A DNA stretch of 64,000 bases. It comes from Comamonadaceae bacterium. Lineage in GTDB: Bacteria; Pseudomonadota; Gammaproteobacteria; Burkholderiales; Burkholderiaceae_C. This document shows, in pieces, positions 46,087 to 56,303 of the stretch. The DNA lies in assembly GCA_027485235.1 (NCBI GenBank), contig JAIXRJ010000046.1:186001-250000 (forward strand). The letters are read 5' to 3'. The notes beneath the pieces were generated by a model, which was given only the letters and a program-made list of their open reading frames with translations, was not told the origin of the DNA and made no database searches. Made by a program: the position numbers and the translations under genes. Position 1 is the first letter of the stretch. Each line of letters begins with the position of its first letter.

Positions 46087-46815
46087 TCACTGGCTCAAGC
46101 GCGAACAGTAGCGACAGACCATGGGGTCGAACCAGGTTTTTGAAAATTCGGCCACCTGGTGACTGGCGGTCCATGAAATCCGCTCGATGTAGCCGCAGTA
46201 TTCACCCGGCAAACGGCCCAAGGGCGAGGCTGCCCAAGCCGGGGCAGGTGCGGCGCTGATCTGATCCTCTACACGGGCAATCCAAACGCTCAGGCGTTCC
46301 TGGTAGAACAAATACATCGAGTCGCCCACTTCTTCGAGTGTCAAATCCGAGCAGGCCAGCGCTGAAAACCAGATTTCTTCGAGGGCCACCGGCACCTGGC
46401 TCAGAAAACGCAAACGGCGCACCCGCCAACAAGGCTCCCCCATGGGGGTCCAGGCGTCTGCGCTGCCAGTCAAGCGCTGGGGATGCTCTTGCAAGGACAA
46501 GTCCAAAATCTGCGCCGTGGGCAAACCCGGGCCATCGGCCAGTTCCAGCCGAAACAGCTCATAGATTTGTTGCGTCCCCTGGGTTTGTCGAACGTAAGTG
46601 CCCGAGCCCTGAATGCGCTCCAGAACCCCTTGCTTTTCGAGCAGTGCCAGGGATTTGCGCAAAGTGCCCACGGCCACAGACAAGGTTTGAGCCAAGGCTG
46701 CTTCGGTGGGCAAGCGTTCCCCGCTGTGCCAGTAACCGGCCTTGATCTGGCGGGCCAGCAATTCAGCGATTTGCAGATAGACGGGAAGCGGTTTGGCCGC
46801 TTTGGCAGAAATCAC
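46087..46815 (-). CDS. GntR family regulator with UTRA effector domain (HutC type)
   Basis: A 242-residue regulator. An N-terminal winged helix (about residues 10-75; LPVYLQIAELLARQIKAGYW, RLPTEAALAQTLSVAVGTLR) is followed by a UTRA ligand-binding domain. No ATG is available; the GTG at 46815 with AGGA 8 bases before it is the best start, while a TTG seven codons earlier lacks a ribosome-binding site. It is divergent from the monooxygenase operon and is the natural candidate to control it, with an effector derived from the unknown substrate. Confidence 0.88.
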   Translation of the reverse strand: MISAKAAKPLPVYLQIAELLARQIKAGYWHSGERLPTEAALAQTLSVAVGTLRKSLALLEKQGVLERIQGSGTYVRQTQGTQQIYELFRLELADGPGLPTAQILDLSLQEHPQRLTGSADAWTPMGEPCWRVRRLRFLSQVPVALEEIWFSALACSDLTLEEVGDSMYLFYQERLSVWIARVEDQISAAPAPAWAASPLGRLPGEYCGYIERISWTASHQVAEFSKTWFDPMVCRYCSRLSQ

Positions 46816-46861
46816 AAGCGCCGTCCTGACAAACAAGAGGAATCCCGAATGCCCAAAATCT

Positions 46862-46880
46862 TCAATTCATATATCATTGA
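46862..46880. promoter_or_regulatory. Inverted repeat TCAAT-N9-ATTGA between gntR and the monooxygenase operon
   Basis: TCAAT (46862-46866) and ATTGA (46876-46880) flank an AT-rich centre with ATATAT, about 24-42 bases before the monooxygenase ATG. It probably overlaps the promoter (TATATC or TATCAT could be the -10 box) and is the best candidate operator for the divergent GntR protein. Confidence 0.45.
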
Positions 46881-46904
46881 TTTACTTTCAAAGAGGGGTG
46901 TTTC

Positions 46905-48059
46905 ATGAGCATTGTTCCCATCCGAGGTCAAGACATCCAAGGCGCAGAGGTGGCGTGGTTTGCGCCCCTGTGTTCGGATGATTTTCGACACTTGGGTGTA
47001 CCGGAGGGTGATCTGCGCAGCAGTTGGGCCAACACCAGCCGCATTGTCGAGAGGGCCGACCAACTGGGATTTCGCAACCTATTGTGCCCGTCCTCGTACC
47101 AAGTCGGACAAGACACACTGACTTTTGCCGCAGCCGTGGCGCACAAAACGCAACAAATGAACCTGCTGGCCGCCATTCGCTGCGGCGAAACACACCCCGC
47201 CATGCTGGCGCGCACGGTGGCCACGCTGGACCACATCCTGGAGGGGCGGCTCACGCTCAACGTGATCTCCTCCGATTTTCCGGGCCAGCAAGAAGACAGC
47301 GCTTACCGCTACCGACGCTCTTGGGAAGTGGTTGAAATCCTCAAGCAGGCTTGGACGCAAGACGAAATCAACTACGACGGCGAGATTTACCGGCTCAAGG
47401 GTTTGTCGACCGACCCGGTACGGCCTTACCAGAATGGCGGCCCCCTGCTCTACTTTGGTGGCTACAGCCCCGACGCACTGGCCCTGTGCGGTGCGCATTG
47501 CGACACCTATTTGATGTGGCCCGAACCCAAGGACGTGCTGGCCCAGCGCATGCGCGATGTGCACGCCCAGGCCGAAAAGCACGGCCGCTTGCTCGACTAC
47601 GGCCTGCGGGTGCACATGATCGTGCGCGACACACAAGCCGAGGCGCGTGAATACGCGGCCGAACTGGTGTCGCAACTGGACGATGAAAAAGGCCGCGAAA
47701 TCCGCCGCCGGGCCCTGGACGCCGGCAGCCTGGGCGTGTCGCTGCAAAGCGCCAACCGCGACCGTGCCGACGAAGAAGGCTACATCGAGCCCCATCTGTG
47801 GACCGGCGTGGGCCGTGCCCGCAGCGGCTGTGGCGCAGCCTTGGTGGGCAGCGTTGACCAAGTGCTTTCAGAAATCGAGGTTTATCAAAAAATGGGCATC
47901 CGGGCCTTCATTTTTTCAGGTTACCCTCACCTGCAAGAGTGCGAGATTTTTGGCAGCAAAGTGCTGCCACTGCTCACGACAGTATCCCTTGCTCAAGAAT
48001 ATGGCCGCGTTCCGGCCCAAACACCGCCCACACCGCTGGGCACAGGAGTTCGCAAATGA
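46905..48059 (+). CDS. LLM-class flavin-dependent monooxygenase
   Basis: A 384-residue luciferase-like monooxygenase with the size and pattern of SsuD/NtaA-type enzymes, which use reduced FMN from a partner reductase to oxidise substrates such as alkanesulfonates. LLAAIRCGETHPAMLARTVA and DHILEGRLTLNVISSDFPGQ are family segments around the FMN and phosphate sites, and YRYRRSWEVVEILKQAW follows. A strong ribosome-binding site (AGAGGGG) precedes the ATG. The next gene overlaps by ATGA and a flavin reductase follows, which completes a two-component system. The substrate is not known: no sulfonate transporter or sulfur genes are adjacent. Confidence 0.88.
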   Translation: MSIVPIRGQDIQGAEVAWFAPLCSDDFRHLGVPEGDLRSSWANTSRIVERADQLGFRNLLCPSSYQVGQDTLTFAAAVAHKTQQMNLLAAIRCGETHPAMLARTVATLDHILEGRLTLNVISSDFPGQQEDSAYRYRRSWEVVEILKQAWTQDEINYDGEIYRLKGLSTDPVRPYQNGGPLLYFGGYSPDALALCGAHCDTYLMWPEPKDVLAQRMRDVHAQAEKHGRLLDYGLRVHMIVRDTQAEAREYAAELVSQLDDEKGREIRRRALDAGSLGVSLQSANRDRADEEGYIEPHLWTGVGRARSGCGAALVGSVDQVLSEIEVYQKMGIRAFIFSGYPHLQECEIFGSKVLPLLTTVSLAQEYGRVPAQTPPTPLGTGVRK

Positions 48060-48982
48060 GTTCAAACCCCATTGGCCGCATCACGCTGCCCAACGGCCGC
48101 AGCCTGAGCCACATGGCTTACGGCGTGTGGCGCTTGTCCGAAGCCACCGATCATTCGGTCAACGCCAACCTGGCGCGCATAGACGCCTGCCTGGCCCAAG
48201 GCATCACCACCTTTGACCATGCCGACATCTACGGCAATTACAGCTGTGAAGCATTGTTTGGTCAGGCCCTCAAAGCCCGCCCCAGCCTGAAAGACCAAAT
48301 CGAGATCGTCACCAAAACCGACATCATGCTGCTGTCGGACCAATGGCCGGACACCCGCGTCAAGCATTACGACACCAGCGCCGCACATGTCACCGCCAGC
48401 GTCGAGCGCTCGCTCAGCCGCATCGGCGTGGACGTGATCGACCTGCTCTTGATCCACCGCCCCGACCCGCTGATGGATGCCCAGGCATTGGGCGCGTGCC
48501 TGGACGCCCTGATCGACAGCGGCAAGTTGCGCGGCGTGGGCGTGTCCAACTTCATGCCATGGGATGTGGATGTGTTGCAGTCGTGCATGCAGCACAAGCT
48601 GCAAACCAACCAGATCGAACTGAGCCTGCTCAGCACCGCAGCTTTCACCAACGGGCAGATCGCCCAGGCGCAGCAGCACCGCATGCCGGTCATGGCTTGG
48701 TCGCCTTTGGGCGGTGGCCGTCTGCATTCACAAGCGCACACCGCAGGCACGGCGGCTGCTCGCCTGGCCCCCAAGTTGGCCAAACTGGCCCTGGCCTCGG
48801 GTACCGACACCACCGCTGTGGCCATGGCCTGGCTGATGCACCACCCGGTGGGAGTGCTGCCCGTCATGGGCAGCAACCAAGTTGAGCGCATCCAGCGTTT
48901 TGCCGATGCGGCCCGCGTGCCCATGGACCGCCAAACCTGGTTTGAACTCTACGAGCTGGCCAACGGCCACGAAGTGCCCTGA
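48056..48982 (+). CDS. Aldo/keto reductase
   Basis: A 308-residue aldo/keto reductase with a TIM barrel and the catalytic tetrad: aspartate in FDHADIYGNY, the tyrosine of the same segment, lysine in IVTKTD, and histidine in LLLIHRPDP. VMGSNQVERI near the C-terminus is the NADPH-binding end. The ATG overlaps the monooxygenase stop and has its own ribosome-binding site (AGGAG). In this operon it may reduce the aldehyde or ketone released by the monooxygenase. Confidence 0.9.
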   Translation: MSSNPIGRITLPNGRSLSHMAYGVWRLSEATDHSVNANLARIDACLAQGITTFDHADIYGNYSCEALFGQALKARPSLKDQIEIVTKTDIMLLSDQWPDTRVKHYDTSAAHVTASVERSLSRIGVDVIDLLLIHRPDPLMDAQALGACLDALIDSGKLRGVGVSNFMPWDVDVLQSCMQHKLQTNQIELSLLSTAAFTNGQIAQAQQHRMPVMAWSPLGGGRLHSQAHTAGTAAARLAPKLAKLALASGTDTTAVAMAWLMHHPVGVLPVMGSNQVERIQRFADAARVPMDRQTWFELYELANGHEVP

Positions 48983-48995
48983 TGAAAGTGCCCCC

Positions 48996-49529
48996 ATGCG
49001 ACTCATGCCCGATGACACCCCCACAGCTGCCAGCACCGCTGCCCCTTTGGGCGACCCCGCCGATTACCGTAAAGCACTCGGCTGCTTTGGCACCGGCGTC
49101 ACCGTGGTCACCGCCCACCACGAAGGCGTGGACTGGGGCATGACCTGCAATTCGTTCAGCTCTGTCTCCTTGAATCCCAGACTGGTGCTGTGGAGCATCC
49201 GCAAAGAAGCCAGCAGCCTGCAAGCCTTCACCCAATCGGGCGGTTTCACCGTGAGTGTGTTGGCCGGTGCTCAGGCCGACTTGGCCATGCAATTTGCCAA
49301 AGGCGCCATGCCCGAGCGTTTTGCCGGCGTGCCCACAAGCCGCCAAGCCAGCCAACGTCTGCGGCTGGATGGCGCGGCGGCCTGGTTTGACTGCACACTG
49401 CACCAATTGGTCGATGCTGGGGACCACCACATCGTGATTGGCCAGGTGCAAGACTTTGGCTGGCACGAGGCCACGCCGCTGGCTTTTTGCCACAGCCAAT
49501 TCGGCATGTTTCAGCCCATCACTGCCTGA
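48996..49529 (+). CDS. FMN reductase-like flavin reductase (DIM6/NTAB family)
   Basis: A 177-residue flavin reductase domain protein. YRKALGCFGTGVTVVTAHHE, the following TCNSFSSVSLNPRLVLWSI and VIGQVQDFGWHEATPLAF are typical of the short-chain flavin reductases that supply reduced FMN to two-component monooxygenases. Starts at 48996 or 49005 are both possible; neither has a strong ribosome-binding site, so translation is probably coupled to the aldo/keto reductase 13 bases upstream. It is the last gene of the operon, before a terminator. Confidence 0.9.
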   Translation: MRLMPDDTPTAASTAAPLGDPADYRKALGCFGTGVTVVTAHHEGVDWGMTCNSFSSVSLNPRLVLWSIRKEASSLQAFTQSGGFTVSVLAGAQADLAMQFAKGAMPERFAGVPTSRQASQRLRLDGAAAWFDCTLHQLVDAGDHHIVIGQVQDFGWHEATPLAFCHSQFGMFQPITA

Positions 49530-49548
49530 AACAGCCACCCCCAAACAC

Positions 49549-49583
49549 AAGCCGGCAGCGAATGTTCGTTGCCGGCTTTTTTT
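49549..49583 (+). terminator. Intrinsic terminator after the flavin reductase gene
   Basis: AAGCCGGCA pairs with TGCCGGCTT around a 12-base loop and is followed by seven T. It closes the monooxygenase operon; the GH31 gene converges from the other side. Confidence 0.9.
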
Positions 49584-49595
49584 GTGGTGAGCGAC

Positions 49596-51775
49596 TTAAA
49601 AAGTCAGCACCTCGGCCACCGGATCGTCATGCCTTGGCACTTGTCCTGGCGCAGGGGCGGACACGGCCATCTGGGCACCTTGCACGACAAACAAAGGCAA
49701 ACGGTTCATCGGCGTGGACACCGTGTGCCATTGCCCTGCAGCCCACATTTCGCGGGTTTCAAAATCGACCCACGACCGGCCACCGCTGAGTTGGGGCAAG
49801 TACAGGCGCTTGTCCCGCTGCCCCGCTTCCACCACCGGAGACACCAACAGGCTGTCACCCAACATGAACTCGTCAGAGTCTTCCAGGCATTGCACATCGT
49901 CCGGGAAATTGAAAAAGGTCGGACGGATGATGGGCAGGTTCTTTTGCGAAGCATTCTCGAAACAAGCCCACAAATAGGGCATGAGCCGGTAACGCAAGGC
50001 AATCGCGGCGCGCACACCATCGGTCACCTCGGGGTGCATCCAGGGCAAGTTGCTGAGCTTGCCCTCTTTCCAAGAGTTCATGACCATGCGTGGGTTCAGG
50101 CAGCAGGCTTGCACCCAGCGCAAAAACAACTCGGCATCGGGCAAGGGGCCATAAAAACCGCCTACGTCGTGACCGACGTTGAACAGGCCCGACAAGCTCA
50201 TTTGCAAACCGGTGCGGATATTCCACTTCAGTGAGGCCCAACTGGTGGTGTTGTCGCCCGACCAGGTTTGGGCATAGCGCTGGAGGCCGGGTGGGCCCGC
50301 ACGGGTCACGGTGAAGATGGCCTCACTGGGATCTGCAGCATGGGCTGTTTGCGCCTCGAAGGTGGCGCGTGTCATCAACAGCGAATGCAGCGGCCTGCTG
50401 CGGTGCATGGGCATGGGCTGGGCCCAGCCATCGCTGTAGGCGTCTTCGTTTTGAATCGCGTATTCGTTGTTGTCGTTCCAGCCTGCGTCGATGCCTTGGT
50501 CCAGGATCTGCTGCTTGAGTTGCGTTTGCCACCAGGCCACGGCTTGGGGCCGCGTGAAATCCAGGTGCGAACCCATGCCATCCCAATAGGGTTCGACCAC
50601 GGCCTGGCCGGTGCTTTGGTCTTCGATGAAGGCGTGCTGCGCATTCAAGCTGGAATAGGCGGGATGGTCATCCAGCAAACAGGGCTTGATGTTGGCCACC
50701 AGGCGCATGCCATGGTTCTGGAATTTCTGGTTGATGGTTTTGGGATCGGGAAACTTGGCGTGGTTCCAAGTGAACACATAGCGCTGCTTGCCCCGGCTGG
50801 AATAGCCCGAGCCATAGTGAAACGACGAGATCGGGATGCGGTGCTGCGCACATTCGTCGATGAAACGGTCCAGTTGCTGTTGCGCGTCTGGCGCATCGGC
50901 CAGGCCCATGGCGGTCTGCGCATAGCCCACGCTCCAGCGCGGGGGCAGATGCGTGCCGCCAATCAGTGCCACAAACTGCGCCAGCACCTCGGCAGGCGTC
51001 TGGCCCACCATCAGGTAAAAGTCCAGATCGCCGTCGTCGATGTCCACCGTGCGGAAAAAGCCGTGGTAGTTGTCGTGTTCGCAGCCCAAGTCAAAGGTGC
51101 AGGTAGCCAAGGTGTCGTAATAAAGCCCCACCCACAGGCCGCCCACGGTACGGGACATCACAAAGGGCCAGTGTTTGTAGAGCGGGTCACCGCTTTTTGG
51201 GTCATAGCCCAAAGCGTCTTGACCCAGGCAACGCAGCCGGCGGCCATGCAGGTTGAGCGGTCCGGTCTTGTCGCCCAGACCGAAATAATGCTCTTTCGGG
51301 TCGCGCACCACGCTATGCCGCACCAAGCCGGTTCGGCGCTCTTGCAAATAAGCGCTGGTGGGGCGATCTTCAAGCACCGTTTGGCCGGTGCTCAGATCGG
51401 TCCAAACCAAGCGCAAAGGTGTTTGACCACCGCCCAACAACTGTACCGACAGGCACGAGGTGGACAGCGTTGGAGCGCCCTGCCCGGTCTGCGAAGCACT
51501 CACCACAGGCCTGTCAAAGCCTTGTAAGTCATGCCGTTCACGGCCTGTCCAGGCCACGTCTTGGCCAGCTTGTGGCCCGGCTTGAGGTGCAATCGCCCAG
51601 GTGCGCGGCTCTTTGAAGCCGTGCGCGGGCAACACCGTCACGCGGGCCATCGTGGGTGACAAAAACGACAGCTGCAATTGCCCACCGGTGCTGAAACCGG
51701 CGGCCGCATCCACGCTGCCCCGGGTGGCAGACACCAGCTCAGGGGCCGTGGTCCAAGCAGAGGTCAACAAGGGTT

Positions 51776-51779
<4 letters not shown>
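49596..51779 (-). CDS. Glycoside hydrolase family 31 (alpha-glycosidase)
   Basis: A 727-residue GH31 enzyme. After an N-terminal beta-sandwich of about 230 residues comes the (beta/alpha)8 barrel. GIDAGWNDNNEY places the nucleophile at Asp436, and QTWSGDNTTSW places the acid/base at Asp509. GSGYSSRGKQRYVF is another family segment. There is no signal peptide, so it should hydrolyse an imported oligosaccharide or glycoside in the cytoplasm. It overlaps the MalK-type ATPase by ATGA and is the last gene of the transporter operon. GH31 covers alpha-glucosidases, alpha-xylosidases and alpha-galactosidases; the exact specificity is open. Confidence 0.9.
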
Positions 51780-52816
<1,037 letters not shown>

Positions 52817-52847
52817 GGTAGGTCGATCTCATCAAAGGGAAACAAGG

Positions 52848-53897
52848 TCACTTGACACCGGCACTGGCGATGCCCGTGGTGATGTAGCGTTGCAAAAAGG
52901 CAAACACCAGCGTGACGGGCAACAAGGTGATCACGGTCATGGCCAGCAGGTAATGCCACTGCGTATTGAGCTCACCCTGGAAGGAGTTCAGCGCCAGCTG
53001 CAGGGTGAAAAACTCGCTTTTGGACAGCACGATCAATGGCAGCAGAAAGTCGTTCCAGCGCCACATGACCGAAAAGATGGCCAACACCGCCAAGGCCGGA
53101 GCCGACAAAGGCAACACAATGCGCCAGTAAATCCGCCATTCGCTGGCATGGTCCATGCGGGCCGCTTCAATCAACTCGTCCGGAATGGTCAGCATGTATT
53201 GGCGCAGCAAAAACACACCCGTGGGTGTGGCCACAGCTGGCAAGATCACGCCCCACAGGCTGTTGAGCAAGCCCACCGAATTGATGACCAAAAACACCGG
53301 CACCAAAATGATGGTGGGCGGGATCATCAAGGTGGCAATTATCAAGAGGAACACCGCCTTTTGGCCCTTGAACTGGTATTTGGACAGCGCAAACGCCGCC
53401 ATCGAGTTGAACAGCAAGGTCAGCAGCGTGGCCACCACCGTGATGAAAACGCTGTTCCACAGGTAGGCCCCAAAGGTGAACTTGCCAAACAAATCGGTGT
53501 AGTTGCTGGTGGCCAGCTTCAGTTCATTGACCGGCACCCGCTCACGGATATTGACCTGGACGGTGTCAGACGGTTTGACCGGATCAACCATGGTTGCCAT
53601 GATGCCGATGCGGCTGACCTGGGCCAACTCGCGCACCTGACCGCCCTCGCCCGCCACCTTGAACAAAGGCAAAGGCTTGTCGTGTCCGACCACGGCCACC
53701 GTTTTTTGGCTGTAGGGCAAAAAGGTCGGCGGGAACTGGCCAATGGCCGATTCGGTTTTGAACGACGACACCACCAGCCACAGCACGGGCGCGAACATCA
53801 CAAACAGACCGACCAACAAATAGGAGTAGCTGAGCACATCGGTCCAGTGCAGCTTTTGACGGCCACGGGTGAGCCATAGAAAACGCAGGGACTTCAT
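52848..53897 (-). CDS. Sugar ABC transporter permease (MalG type) with enlarged periplasmic loop
   Basis: A 349-residue permease with six core helices and the EAA loop (ELIEAARMDHASEWRIYWRI) near residue 245. Between the first helix (about 22-45) and the second (from about 150) lies a periplasmic stretch of roughly 100 residues, about twice the usual size. Its inserted part (TVAVVGHDKPLPLFKV to RERVPV) looks like a small beta domain. The gene is one base after the MalF-type permease gene and is clearly in the operon. Confidence 0.9.
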   Translation of the reverse strand: MKSLRFLWLTRGRQKLHWTDVLSYSYLLVGLFVMFAPVLWLVVSSFKTESAIGQFPPTFLPYSQKTVAVVGHDKPLPLFKVAGEGGQVRELAQVSRIGIMATMVDPVKPSDTVQVNIRERVPVNELKLATSNYTDLFGKFTFGAYLWNSVFITVVATLLTLLFNSMAAFALSKYQFKGQKAVFLLIIATLMIPPTIILVPVFLVINSVGLLNSLWGVILPAVATPTGVFLLRQYMLTIPDELIEAARMDHASEWRIYWRIVLPLSAPALAVLAIFSVMWRWNDFLLPLIVLSKSEFFTLQLALNSFQGELNTQWHYLLAMTVITLLPVTLVFAFLQRYITTGIASAGVK

Positions 53898-53898
53898 C

Positions 53899-54897
53899 TC
53901 ATTTCACCTTCTGGCCAGCCTGGCTGGCGCGGGTCAAGCGCAGCTGCGCCAAGGTCAACAGGATCAAGAACACCGCCAGCGACAAAGAAGCCGCCGCCGC
54001 CAAACCATACAAATGGATCTGTTCGGCAAAACCCGTTTGGTAAATGAACTGCACGATGAAGGTGGTGGCTGAACCCGGGCCGCCGCCTGTCAGCACAAAG
54101 ACCTCGTCAAACACCTGCACAGCCCGAATCGCGGCCAGCACCAGCACCACGATCAAATTGGGCATGAGCAGCGGCAAGGTGATGCGGGTGAGCGTGCGCA
54201 TGGGGCTGGCGCGGTCCATTTGAGCGGCCTCGTACAAATCGCCCGGAATGGCCTGCAGCCCGGCCAGCAAGATCAGGGTGTAAAAACCCATGTGCGCCCA
54301 GATAGAAACGAACACCGTCCAGAAGAAGGCCCAGCCACCATCGGTGAGCCAATCCACGGGCTGCATGTCGAGCGCCATCAGCCCCGCATTAAAAGCCCCT
54401 TGGCTTTGCAGCAACCATTTCCAGATGAGCGCAACGACCACCGGCGACAAGAGCACCGGGTAAAAGTAAACACCACGCCAAAAACCACGGCCAATGATCT
54501 TGCGGTTGAGCACCAGCGCAGTGACCAGAGAAAACAGCACCATCAAGCCCACTTGCAAAAAGCTGAACTTCACGGTGTTGTACATGGCTCGCCAGAACAC
54601 ATCCTTGCGGCAAGACGACAGGTCCAGGTAATTCCGGCACTCGAACAAGATTTGAAAATTCTCAGCGCCCGTGTAGGGTCTCTCAGCGGGGATCAGGTTC
54701 ACGCCCCCGGTGGTGGCGTAAATCAGGTTGATCACGATCGGCAAAAACGTGAACAGACCAAAAACAATCAGGTTGGGCCCCACGAACAACCAGCCCAAGC
54801 GCGATGTGCCCAGCCAGCGCTGCCCCAGTTTGAACACCGGCTCCAGCAGATTGAAAAACAAAGACAGAAATCGCACAGGCCACCCTTCAACACGCAC
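53899..54897 (-). CDS. Sugar ABC transporter permease (MalF type)
   Basis: A 332-residue permease with about six or seven helices. The EAA loop is DLYEAAQMDRASPMRTLTRI near residue 220. A short periplasmic loop contains two cysteines (ECRNYLDLSSCRKD) that could form a disulfide. No ATG is present at the start; the first possible codon is a GTG at 54897, and a second GTG seven codons later (54876), behind AAGGGTGG, is equally likely. A strong stem-loop separates it from the binding protein gene. Confidence 0.88.
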   Translation of the reverse strand: MRVEGWPVRFLSLFFNLLEPVFKLGQRWLGTSRLGWLFVGPNLIVFGLFTFLPIVINLIYATTGGVNLIPAERPYTGAENFQILFECRNYLDLSSCRKDVFWRAMYNTVKFSFLQVGLMVLFSLVTALVLNRKIIGRGFWRGVYFYPVLLSPVVVALIWKWLLQSQGAFNAGLMALDMQPVDWLTDGGWAFFWTVFVSIWAHMGFYTLILLAGLQAIPGDLYEAAQMDRASPMRTLTRITLPLLMPNLIVVLVLAAIRAVQVFDEVFVLTGGGPGSATTFIVQFIYQTGFAEQIHLYGLAAAASLSLAVFLILLTLAQLRLTRASQAGQKVK

Positions 54898-54907
54898 ACT
54901 TCCAAAC

Positions 54908-54936
54908 TGCGGGACCGCCGCAAGGCCGATCCCGCA
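54908..54936 (-). other. Stem-loop between the binding protein and permease genes
   Basis: TGCGGGA and TCCCGCA form a perfect 7-base stem with further pairing inside (GGCC/GGCGG region). No T run follows, so it is not a terminator. Hairpins at this place in sugar transporter operons commonly protect the upstream binding protein mRNA and give it higher expression. Confidence 0.6.
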
Positions 54937-54957
54937 GGGTTCAACGCTCTGAATGGT

Positions 54958-56235
54958 TCACTTTTGCGCCTGTTTGATGGCGTCTTGCATGTCGGCGTTG
55001 ATCTTGCCGATCGCCTCGTCTGCGCCCATTTCACCCACGATGACCTGGGTCACACGGGCCACGGTGGGCAGCATGATGGCGCGGTTGAACTTGTAGCCCT
55101 GGAACTGGTAGGCCACAGGTGCCAAATTGGCCACGCCACTGCCAAACACGCCCAGCGCCGCTTTGGCACCAGGTTGTGCGCTGGTGTAGTTCACGCCCTT
55201 TTTGGCCAAACCGGCATGGGCTGGAATGTTGTTGGTGCGTGCGCTGAATTCGGTATAAGCCGCCTCAGACGCCATGAAGTCCAAAAACGCGCCCGCTTCT
55301 TTGGGAGACTTGCTGGTTTTTAATGCCACCCAAGCCGCGCCGCCAGGGATGCCGGTGCATGCGGCTGGGCCGCAAGGGTTGGGCACTGCCACCCAGTCAA
55401 ACTTGTTGCCCACGTCTTTTTGCAGACGGTTGATCTGCCAGCTGCCCGATAAAACCATGACCACGTTGCCGTTGATGAATTCACCAATCGAATCGGCATA
55501 GGTCGAGCCGCCCGAACCAGCCCAAACATCGCGCAGCATGGTGCCGTCTTTGTGCCAGCCGACAAACTTGTTCACGGTGGTTTTGTAGCCATCGTCGATC
55601 ACAGGATTGCCCTGTGCATCAAAAATCTTGGCACCAAAGCTGATGGCAGGGCCTGCAAAGCGGTGCCCCGATCGGTCCCAAGCCACAGCGGCCTTGGTTT
55701 GGGTGGCTTTGGCCACTTTGCGAGCGGCGTCCATCCATTCATCCCAAGTCGCTTTGGCACCGGGCATCGGGACTTTGGCTTGCTCGAACAAGGTCTTGTT
55801 CACATAAGGACCCGTCATGGTCAGCTGCGACATGAAGCCGTGAATGCCCTTGTCGGCCGGCATGGGGCGCAGCCAAGGGGCCGTGCTGCCAAAGTTGGCG
55901 TCCCAGTATTTGCGGTCCTTGATGTGGGCCGAGATGTCCATGTAGTACTTGGACAAACCACCCAAGTCGGTCACACGGGCAATGTCCGGGCCTTGGCCAG
56001 CCGCCAACTGCACGGGCAATTGCTCGACGATGGTTTTGTAGGGCACGGTGTCCACGATGACTTTGGTGCCAGGGTTTTGCGCTTCAAAGCGCTTGGCCAG
56101 TTCGGCCGTCACATCGCACTCGATGCCGTCTTGGTAGCACATGACACGGATTTCTCCGGCCTGCGCCGCAGTGTGGCCCCAACTCAGGGCCGAGCCCAAA
56201 GCCAAAGCGATGGGCAAAATTCGAACTGATTTCAT
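54958..56235 (-). CDS. Periplasmic sugar-binding protein of an ABC transporter
   Basis: A 425-residue extracellular solute-binding protein (family 1). The signal peptide MKSVRILPIALALGSALSWG continues to AQA, the likely cleavage site; there is no lipobox. The mature part begins GEIRVMCYQDGIECDV, with two close cysteines, and a second pair is found in NPCGPAACTG, so two disulfides are likely. LAAGQGPDIARVTDLGG is a typical hinge segment. A good ribosome-binding site (AGGAGACACC) fixes the ATG at 56235; the longer frame upstream is not used. It is the first gene of the transporter-GH31 operon. Confidence 0.92.
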   Translation of the reverse strand: MKSVRILPIALALGSALSWGHTAAQAGEIRVMCYQDGIECDVTAELAKRFEAQNPGTKVIVDTVPYKTIVEQLPVQLAAGQGPDIARVTDLGGLSKYYMDISAHIKDRKYWDANFGSTAPWLRPMPADKGIHGFMSQLTMTGPYVNKTLFEQAKVPMPGAKATWDEWMDAARKVAKATQTKAAVAWDRSGHRFAGPAISFGAKIFDAQGNPVIDDGYKTTVNKFVGWHKDGTMLRDVWAGSGGSTYADSIGEFINGNVVMVLSGSWQINRLQKDVGNKFDWVAVPNPCGPAACTGIPGGAAWVALKTSKSPKEAGAFLDFMASEAAYTEFSARTNNIPAHAGLAKKGVNYTSAQPGAKAALGVFGSGVANLAPVAYQFQGYKFNRAIMLPTVARVTQVIVGEMGADEAIGKINADMQDAIKQAQK

Positions 56236-56303
56236 GGTGTCTCCTCTTGGTGGTGTGATAAAAACAAAAAACGCTGACCGCCGAGTATGACGGCAGCCAC
56301 TGC

